Source: Galerina marginata | Lineage: Eukaryota > Basidiomycota > Agaricomycetes > Agaricales > Galerinaceae | Length of the DNA stretch: 64,000 nucleotides | Assembly: GCA_023014335.1 (NCBI GenBank) | Contig: JAECYW010000009.1 | Span: 2,046,001-2,110,000 of the forward strand | Direction of reading: 5' to 3' | In this document: piece after piece, positions 56,021 through 64,000 of the stretch | Layout of the letters: every line of letters begins with the position of its first letter | How positions within the stretch are numbered: position 1 is the stretch's first letter | Translations under genes and position numbers: made by a program | Notes under the pieces: generated by a model | Database searches by the model: none | What the model was told of the DNA's origin: nothing | Seen by the model: only the letters and a program-made list of their open reading frames with translations

Positions 56021-57501
56021 ATGGCCAACGTGTCGACAACGCATCCTGACTCTAAACATATGTCACCGCCAACAAACGAGTGCCCGACAGGCTGCGTCTT
56101 TGGTTCGCATGATCATGCAGCCCACCATGGACTCGAAGCCGCCAGTCGCGAACACCTTGCGACACCACCGCCCGGAATCTTCACGTCGTCGTCATCCGGT
56201 TATAAAAGGGAAGAGATGCCTGTCCCAGATTTGATTGCTCGGTATGGGAACTCGAGCGCTACTGCTTGGCTTGATAGCCACCGCTACAAAATATGGCGGC
56301 CTTCTCAACCCATACCTGAATCAGAATTTACCCCGGTGCAGGGATATATCCAAAAAGGTCAATCTTATTTTTCTGCCTTTCGATATAAAAGCTGATTCTC
56401 CTCGATTTCAGATCCATTCATCTTTGCCTGGGGAAATCCCCTGGTCTCGTCTCCAAGAGCGCTCGAGAAAACCGCTCGCGCCTTCATAGCATTTGCAGAA
56501 GCGAGCCACCTCCATCCCATATGGTCCTGCGTGGACCACGACCTTGAAACTGTGCTAGCGGGCTTCGCCCTAGGATGGGTCACCGTGTCCTGTATTTTCG
56601 AAGAGGTCATGGACCCAGCTCATGTTCTCGATTTGGCAAGCTCAGAACACGCCGCGGGTGTTATTGGAGACTTGGCGAAGAACTTGCACAGTGCTGAGAT
56701 AGAGCATGTGGAAGTGGACGAGGTCAAGAAGGGAGGATGGAACGAGAAGGACCGGGAGGGGGTCGAGAAGGGGATAAAGGAATGGAAAGCCCACAAGCAC
56801 GGAATGGAACTCAAAACGATGACGCTTAACCCGTGGACAGACGAGCCACACCGAAGATATTGGGTGGCTAAACGTCATCACAAGGTAAGCCTAATGTCTT
56901 CGTTCGTTCTTACTTATCAATCCTAATGAATCTTCGATTGGAGGTTGTGGGCGTTGCTATCCTCTCACAAACGAGCCCAACGTGCTGGCAAATCGTCAAT
57001 TGTCTGACCTTCCGACACGCTGCTCATGGCACGTCGGAGACACTGGTCTACACAGCCTTGAAGGACCTGTACACCGAAAGGGAAGAACGCCTCAAAACAG
57101 CAACGCCAGTACCCCCTACCGTCGAGCTCAGGACGGCTGCCATGTCCCCCGATTCAGAGGAGGACGCACCAGAGGCACAACTAGATCGTACCACGAACAG
57201 GCTGTCTGTCACCTTTGGGATCGCAGCTTCCGATCATCTCGAACCTGGGCATAATCTCAGCGGGTGGAAGGTCAACGTTTTGAGCAAAACCTATCATGCA
57301 GTTTCGGGTGTCATCAGCCTGAACCACACAGTTGAGTTTACGGTACGTCTTTCTCAATCTATACTCTACATGGAGAATTTTAATCAGCTTCGTTTTTAGA
57401 AAGAATTTGGGACCAAACGCGAGCCGATGTATGTGTGCTACCCCGCGAATGGGTTTGGGTTCATGGCTATTGGCGCTTTAATTGTCGCTTTGCGCAAATG
57501 A
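56021..57501 (+). CDS. DUF2156 (phosphatidylglycerol lysyltransferase-like GNAT) protein, candidate tRNA-dependent sterol aminoacyltransferase
   Basis: Four exons (introns near 56353-56411, 56885-56946 and 57342-57398) encode about 430 residues. The sequence matches the DUF2156/GNAT type: GYKREEMPVPDLIARYGN, RALEKTARAFIAFAEASHLH, IWSCVDHDLETVLAGFALGW, then KGIKEWKAHKHGMELKTMTL, VVGVAILSQTSPTCWQIVNC, LSVTFGIAASDHLEPGHNLSG, and the end KREPMYVCYPANGFGFMAIG. Members of this superfamily move an amino acid from charged tRNA to a lipid; in fungi, DUF2156 enzymes make ergosteryl-aspartate (fused to an AspRS) or ergosteryl-glycine (stand-alone). No synthetase domain is fused here, so it belongs to the stand-alone type. 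Substrate and amino acid are inferred. The start ATG gives MANVSTTHPDSKHMS. Confidence 0.8.
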
Positions 57502-57753
57502 TTCCCTCCTGCTTGTTCTATGTTCTCTGTAGTAATATAGGATTATTGCCTTGTTGCTGACCCCATGTAATCTACGTCTTGTATTTTGTCTGTGTTGTAT
57601 TCTCATACCAAGATTGTCCACTTGTGGATCATAACGTCACATACATTCACCCTTTGATATGAGTTGAATGAAATTAGGCAGCAGTATGATTATCAACAGG
57701 TAGGTTACTTATTAAAGGTCCGACGACAAAATACAGAGTCCATATCCATCAGG

Positions 57754-59050
57754 CTATGCTGCAGCGACTTGCCTGGCCCATGCAGTAACTTTTTCTTGCA
57801 CCTCTCTCTGCTCCGCCGCCTCTGCCTTCTCTTTGGATTCCCGCAACATCGCTTGCAGCTTGTCCTTTGGCACCAGGATATATGGCAAGGTCATCAGCAT
57901 GTCAAGTGCGTCATCACGGGCTTGATAGCGAATGTCACGCTGTTGGTCTTGATCCTTTTTGTTCTGGACTGCGGCAGTTCTTGTGTCAAGAAGGTTCTGG
58001 TGTTCAGCTTTCTTAGCATTCATGACGTTGCCAGGGTAGAAAGTCTTATTCCAAGTTTTATCAAGATCATTTCTCAGTATTGAGGTGCCAAAACGATGCA
58101 GAACAGATCCAGTATAAACTGCATCAAAGATAATGGGAGGAGGGTCATCAGGAGTACCAAGAAGTCGGAGTGAAGACGACAGCTGAAACGGGAGACGCGG
58201 GAGATCACCGAAAATATGGGTAGTGTACCTCTCCTCTGTCGGTGGTGCACTGGGGTCAACATCAGTTGTGTCCATTGCAAAGTTGGGGGTCTGTTTGTCC
58301 ACACCGTCAGGCCAAAACAAACTATAATAGAAGTGCTACACACCTTCAAGAAAGCAAGCTGTACACCCAAAAGCCTGTGAGCGGGATTGATTAGCAGAAG
58401 GCCATTTCGAATGTCGTCAATATCTTCTATAACGTCGCTTCTAGCAGGATCTCGACTCCGGCGGTGTGTATAGGTTGACATGTACTACCGTAAATATTGC
58501 AATGGTGAGCAGGGATGGACTGAAAGGAAAAGTAACGTACCTTGTCGCCTTTACTATGGGAGAGAAGGTGCACAGCGTCACAATACACCCCATCACACCC
58601 CGTCAAGAGGCAGGTTTCATGATCCCGACTCGAAATTTGTGTCCTAAAATCAATCCTTCGAGGGGTGTTGGCACTAGATGTGATACGCGATCGGGCACCG
58701 AAGGGATCAACTGGGAACATCCTGCGTTTCTCCTCGTCGCTGATGTGATAGAATAGACTGGCGGGCTCAGCTGGCGGAGTAGCGTTGTAATCCACGGCAT
58801 TAGGGCTATCAGAATCGGCAGAGAGCACTCCTTCTGCCCCAATAACGACCCCCACGGCAAAACGAATCCACTTGTACGGTTTGTGCGAGAACTCTTCGAG
58901 CGATTCAACGGGAAAAGTGAGACAATGAACCCAGTGCCAGTTGCTAGCATCCACGTTGAGGTCGGCATCAAGGGCCACAGCCAGAGGTAGCGAAGCAAAG
59001 ACCTTGATTTGAGGAGAAGCTGGGTCCATGAGTGTCTTAAGCAAGGTCAC
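57754..59050 (-). CDS. HNH endonuclease-domain protein
   Basis: Start MTLLKTLMDPASPQIKVFAS. After an N-terminal region with a RFAVGVVIGAEG strand comes the HNH core: SRDHETCLLTGCDGVYCDAV, HLLSHSKGDK, an intron, then DIRNGLLLINPAHRLL and FLKTPNFAMDTTDVD. The Cys-x-x-x-Gly, the first His in AVHLLSHS, Asn in RNG and the last His in AHRLL mark an HNH fold of the type found in many agaric proteins of unknown role. The C-terminal part is a helical charged stretch ending EKVTAWARQVAAA. Three exons, about 380 residues. Divergent from a beta-lactamase-like gene only 257 bp away. Stand-alone fungal copies probably act in DNA metabolism, but no function can be asserted. Confidence 0.78.
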
Positions 59051-59307
59051 GAAAGCGACGTGACAAGGCTGACTTGGTGATACGGACCAAAGGTATCATC
59101 CAAGACCATCACTATCATCCAAGCTTTCGGGCTACGATGAAAGTTCCCGAATCCCTGAAGCCAATTCCAGTCTACATATGTCATGCCAACTTCTTCGATA
59201 TGGTCCTGAGGAAGTAATAACATCGGAAGTCGGAGAGATCCATAGCCGCAAGCAGTGGACATAAGAAACGCACCGGGCAACTCTCGAACCATTTCCCTGT
59301 TCGCAAC

Positions 59308-60991
59308 ATGACGACGTTGTCTCCAGACGGCAAACGGGCTTTGCACAACTTCATCGTACGTATTAAGATCTTCCAAAGCCCTGGGTAACCGACTATAATT
59401 TGACAGAAAGAGACACTTGAAGCAAAGAAGGTTCCAGGGTTCACGCTCGGAATATCTAATATCGACGAAGAGATATACTTTGACGGAGGAGGCTCAAACA
59501 TTGTCGACGACCCTGCAAGTGGCGAGATCAACCCAGACAGCATTTTTTGGATATGCAGCCAAACGAAGTTGATAGCTCACGTACGTCCATTTGCTATCTT
59601 TTTACTCGTGGTTGCACTCACGAAAGAACACCTTTATAGCTAGCTGCTTTGAAACTTATTGACCAAGGCAAAATCACTGCAGAAACTCCCGTCGCGGATT
59701 ATCTGCCAGAATTTCGCAACCCCGTCGTCGTCGATAGGACATCTACACCGAAAACGACGTTCCGACCGGCGAGGACTGTGGTAGCCGTCAAACATCTTCT
59801 TAATTTTTCCAGTGGATTATTCTATCTCGTCGTCCCGGGTAATTTAGATGGCCTTAATGAGGGCTACTACTCGAAAGAAATGCACGCAGCAGCGGACCCT
59901 GTTTCTGCTTTCCTTCGCATAATCATGGTAGGTACTTCTGTCCTTTTTCCCCCTTTCGGCGAGGGTTAATACAACCTCTCTAGGGAGATCTTCCAGGTGC
60001 TCCTTTGAAATTTGAGCCTGGTTCCAACTGTAGGTTTCACGGTATCGTCACTGGAAATAACAACGGCTGAATTATTTTCTCCAGTTGTGTACGGATGGAG
60101 TTCTGATGTATTGGGATTTCTTGTTGAGAAGGTATCTGGTCAAAGCTTGGAGCAATTCTGGTGCGTCGCCCACTCTGCCGACATCAAGTCCTTCGAGAAT
60201 AAATGTTTCTCCTTTGGCTTGAAGCAAGGAACATATTTTTAATCCCTTAGGCATGAAATCGTCCTTCTACCTAACACCTGAACTGCGACAACATCTTGTT
60301 GACCTTGCTTTCCGCGAAAAGGATGGGAGTCTTAGCCACTGGGCGAATCAGGTCAATATAATTGAACAAGCCCCGGCCAAAGGTACGCGATTTTCATGGC
60401 AAGGCCATGCTTTCGCGAGTAAGTCACACTTCATCTGACCCAACGTCACCAGTTCGTCTTCACCTTGGTGGGATTGGCATGTACAGCTCGATGAGGGACT
60501 ATCTCAAACTTCTCCGCCACTTGATGCAAATAAATGGTAGCATTCTCATTTCAAAATCTTGGTCCAGGTGGCTGACCGGCTCTCAGCTGGCAGATCTGTC
60601 AAGAATCCTATCTTGAAGCTGGAAACAGTTCGCCAAATTTTTATCCCAACGCTGTCCGAGGCAGGCGAAAAGTCGTTATCCGACTTCAACATGGTTCCGG
60701 GTACACAATGGGGCACAGCATTGGCGATAGCTACCCAAGACTGGCCTCGTCGTCGCAAGAAAGGCTCTGTTTTCTGTGCGGAAATTCTTACTGCCATATT
60801 TTGATTAACGCTGACGATGTTTCTCAGGGGGAGGATGGGCAGGCACGTCGTATTTCCTTGATCCAACAAGCGGCATTGCTGTGGTTTTCGGTGTTCAAGT
60901 TACCCCAAGTCGAGACATGGAAGTGACAAAGGTTTGGTCAAAGCTCGAGGCTTTGATATATTCTGCCTTGAGCCAGTCTGAAAAACTTTGA
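59308..60991 (+). CDS. Serine beta-lactamase-like hydrolase, copy 1
   Basis: Family of serine hydrolases with the penicillin-binding fold (esterases, transesterases, LovD-type enzymes); no antibiotic role is implied. Exons: MTTLSPDGKRALHNFI (start at 59308), then KETLEAKKVPGFTLGI with FWICSQTKLIA, giving the active-site S-x-x-K as SQTK; then AALKLIDQGKITAETPVADYL and LLNFSSGLFYLVVP, and further short exons with VYGWSSDVLGFLVEKVSGQ (Tyr candidate), KEHIFNPLGMKSSFYLTPEL, GGIGMYSSMRDYLKLLRHLM and the end GGGWAGTSYFLDPTSGIAVV, where GWAGT marks the third motif. About 400 residues in roughly 8-9 exons, ending SQSEKL. The splicing of small middle exons is tentative. Tandem paralog at 61635-63307. 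Confidence 0.82.
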
Positions 60992-61634
60992 TCTCACATC
61001 CTGGAATAACTGTAACACTTGTAACATAGGCTGACAGATGCTTTATTATTTCTGTAAACGTTCGTTTTTCATTCAGCGAATTTGCCCTTGCGGAAAGTCG
61101 GTTTGTGCCATATTCAAACTTTTGATTTTAATTTAGGGGTAAATATAATAACGCGCCCATCGTGGGACTCAGGTAATTGCAAATTTGAATTATCATTTTT
61201 AGTAATATCCAAACTCTCTCTTTCTCTTGAATACCTTCCATACCACTGGCATGACCAGAAACATTCAGGTTCGCTCTTCACCGCGTTCGATGCCAAAATG
61301 TTTCGACGAAGGAAATTGAGCTCCATCATAACCCTCGACGAAAACCACTAAGTACTATTTGAATCCATCTTGGTGGCGCGCGCTCTACAAGTCCTTCCAC
61401 CTGATACTCATAGTCATGTGTCGGCCTTCAAGCCCCTTCAAGCTTCCTTTAGCTTCTACACATCGCCGATCGGACAAACGGGGCATCTGGATACCCGGCG
61501 ATTAATCATTTAAATGATGATAAGAAACTCTGATAGAAACTCTGATAGAAACCCACGCCAAAAACATCCCACCTTAAATATTCCCCTCATTTGCTTCTCG
61601 AACGATACTCGCACGTCTTAAGCACTATCCTACG
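60992..61634. other. Spacer between beta-lactamase-like copies
   Basis: No supported coding sequence. Includes the promoter of copy 2; an AT-rich run (CCTTAAATATTCCCC) lies about 60 bp upstream of its start. Confidence 0.45.
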
Positions 61635-63307
61635 ATGACCACTATATCTCCAGAGGGTAAACAAGCTTTGGACAATTTCATCGTATGTGCCGGTCCTACG
61701 CTATTATTCTACAGCTAATCGTTGGTAAACCAATAGAAAGAAACCCTTGATGCAAAGAAGGTTCCTGGATTCGTTCTAGGAGTATCGAACATCGATGGTG
61801 AAATATACTTCCATGGAGGTGGACCAAACGTTGTAGACGACCCCGCAAGTGGAGAAATCAATGCTGATAGCGTTTTCTGGCTATGCAGTCAAACGAAATT
61901 AATAGCCGCCGTAAGTTCCGTTTTTTCGTCCTCGTTACAAACTTCACAACAGGTGATATTTGTAGCTAGCTGCCTTGAAGCTAATCGATCAAGGCAAAAT
62001 CAACTTGGACACAGTGGTCGGGGATTATTTCCCCGAATTGCGCAACCCCGTCATTATCGACCAGTCCTCAGGGAATTCGACTTCGACACCTGCAAAGACG
62101 GCCATTACCGTCAAGCACTTGCTTAATTTCACCAGTGGGCTATTCTACCCATTCTCGCCTGAAGCACCTTTCCTCTTGCCGGAGGGCTACCACTCGAAAG
62201 ATATACATGCTGCCGCAGACCCTGTTTCTGCGTTCTTCAGCCTGCTAAAGGTATGACTTCTCTCTAAAAGCTGGGCTCGAATACTAATGTCTGCCAGGGG
62301 GATCTTCCTGGGGTGCCTCTGAAATTTGAACCTGGAACAGATTGTGCGCATCTACGGATTACACCGAGCAGTACTCGGGTTTACTAATTCATCTCCTATT
62401 TGAAGTCGCGTATGGATGGAGTTCGGACGTGTTGGGCTTCCTTGTTGAGAAGGTCTCCGGTCAAACTTTGGAACAATTCTGGTACGTTTATTCACACAAT
62501 ATATCAGGCAAACAGCAAAACCGATGCGCACGGTAATTTTACAGCAAAGAACATATATTTAACCCCTTGGGAATGGAAACATCCTTCTACTTGACACCTG
62601 AGCTTCGCCAACGTCTCGTCAACCTGTCTTTCCGCGAGAAAGATGGAACACTCCGTTCTTGGGCAAATCAGGTCGAGATCATAGAGCAAGATCCGGCCAA
62701 ACGTACGTATTACGTTTTTCAGAGGCGGAGAATATCGTCATCGACTAACGTGACCCCTTATCAGTCAAACTTCACCTTGGAGGAGTGGGCTTGTACAGCT
62801 CCATGAGGGATTATCTCAAACTTCTTCGCCATCTTATGCAGATTCATGGTGAATACACGATCAACACTAGTCACTTCCGTGTTAATAGATTTTGTAGCCG
62901 GGAAGTCGGTCGCAAATCCCATTTTAAAACCAGAGACCGTCCACGAAATATGGGTGCCTGCGCTTTCTGAGGCCGCCGCCAAGTCTGTGTCGGAAATTGT
63001 CCAACTCCCAGACTTAAACTGGGGTACAACAATGGCTATCGTAAGCGAGGACTGGCCTCAGCGCCGAAAGAAAGGTTCTGTTTGCTGTGCGTGGACTTTT
63101 CCAAATCACGTTTACCAGTATCTAACACTGCACTTCTTACATCTCATAGGGGGAGGGTGGGCAGGAACTGCACATTTTATCGATCCGGCCACTGGGATTG
63201 CTGCTGTCTTCGGGATCCAGATGACACCCCCCGACATGGAGACGGTTCAGGCTACCAAGGATTTAGAGGTTGTATTATATTCTGCCTTGGTTACTGGAAC
63301 AGCCTGA
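61635..63307 (+). CDS. Serine beta-lactamase-like hydrolase, copy 2
   Basis: Tandem, co-directional paralog of the gene at 59308-60991 with the same exon plan: MTTISPEGKQALDNFI, then KETLDAKKVPGFVLGVSNID, FWLCSQTKLIAA (SQTK nucleophile motif), AALKLIDQGKINLDTVVGDY, LLNFTSGLFYPFSP, AYGWSSDVLGFLVEKVSGQT, KEHIFNPLGMETSFYLTPEL, GGVGLYSSMRDYLKLLRHLM and GGGWAGTAHFIDPATGIAAV. Ends VTGTA. Loop lengths differ from copy 1, notably the region after LFYPFSP, which may alter substrate preference. Both copies look intact with canonical introns. About 400 residues. Confidence 0.82.
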
Positions 63308-64000
63308 GAAAGGTCCTAGGTTTGAAGAAATATCACTCATGTATAATATGGAATTGGATGATGAAATTTTATCACAGACAGTCAACAGGACATTCTATCA
63401 CAATGTAAGGTTCAAACAAACACTCGAAGGCCTCAACAGTTCGCCAGACTTATCCTGCAAGAGCACACCATGGAACAATAATTTTTCACATTGGAAAATA
63501 GACATACACATGCAACAACTGCCCATTCTCAGTGATAATCTTTCCCATGGCTCGCAAATTCTAGTGCACAGGATGGTATCCTAGCCATTCGAAGCCTTTC
63601 GTCTTCGTCGCTTTTAGTGGTCAGTCACAACATCGAGCTTGAAATTGCAATTGGCGGAGCTGGTTCTGTACGTCGTTTCAAGCAGGGGACTGTTGGTCTA
63701 GATTTTCTATACGCAGTCAGTGAAGCTGCGCGACGTTTTCGGAGTCCCTCCTGGTTCCAGCCACGTAATCGAGTCTTCTGATGACGATGCCCACAAGTAA
63801 AGCCGCAGGACTCTCGGGCAAGGTTTGCTTTCTGCAATTATGATCGGTCATAATTGCGCGGAGCACTCACTAGTCGAGTGCTATTATACGGCCTCGATGA
63901 CAACACGACTGCGAAAGACGCACAACAGGCGAAGAGTTATCCACTATTCATGTGTTCTGGCCAGATGAAAGAAATCTATTCTTCGAGCATGTTATGGAGC
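63308..64000. other. Right-hand end, no supported gene
   Basis: No frame with recognisable motifs on either strand. A minus-strand frame near 63625-63837 is charged and unrecognised. Possible 3' end of a gene beyond the window. Confidence 0.45.

Noticed and set aside
59047..59376. 109-codon minus-strand frame between HNH and beta-lactamase genes
   Set aside because: It overlaps the true plus-strand first exon (start 59308) and the HNH start; no motif supports it.

Overview
The window looks like nuclear DNA of a mushroom-forming basidiomycete (Agaricomycetes-like). The genes are broken by many short (about 48-70 nt) GT-AG introns, are packed on both strands, and encode ordinary eukaryotic proteins together with families typical of agarics (DUF6534 membrane proteins, F-box-like/leucine-rich proteins, HNH proteins, lineage-specific tandem paralogs). 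I saw no tRNA, rRNA, CRISPR array or intact transposase. All gene models were spliced by eye, so outer ends and small exons carry some uncertainty.

Left part (1-12.5 kb): two tandem aquaglyceroporins on the minus strand, then a compact block with ISD11 (LYR protein of the Nfs1 cysteine desulfurase), an Rcf1/HIG1 respiratory-supercomplex factor and the ubiquitin-like sulfur carrier URM1, then a protein kinase with a long disordered N-terminus.

Middle part (13-28 kb): accessory DNA with tandem F-box-like/LRR paralogs, a hypothetical protein with a duplicated motif, two hypotheticals sharing a helical C-terminal module, a 355-bp foldback element directly upstream of a multi-pass membrane protein, and three tandem copies of a small unknown gene whose spacers are duplicated with them.

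28-40 kb: conserved housekeeping genes (farnesyl/geranylgeranyltransferase alpha subunit, NOSIP-like RING/U-box protein, ORC3). ORC3 sits between two DUF6534 membrane-protein paralogs.

40-47 kb: gene-poor, with two MITE-like elements flanked by TA duplications, an orphan promoter-like stretch, and a low-complexity protein with three Phe/Gly-rich repeats.

47-64 kb: two tandem isoprenylcysteine-methyltransferase-like genes, a divergent UPF3/SYF2 pair, a DUF2156 protein (candidate tRNA-dependent sterol aminoacyltransferase), an HNH protein, and two tandem serine beta-lactamase-like genes.

The main themes are repeated local gene duplication (six tandem or near-tandem families) and some functional neighbourhoods: ISD11 and URM1 both serve sulfur transfer, UPF3 and SYF2 both serve mRNA processing.
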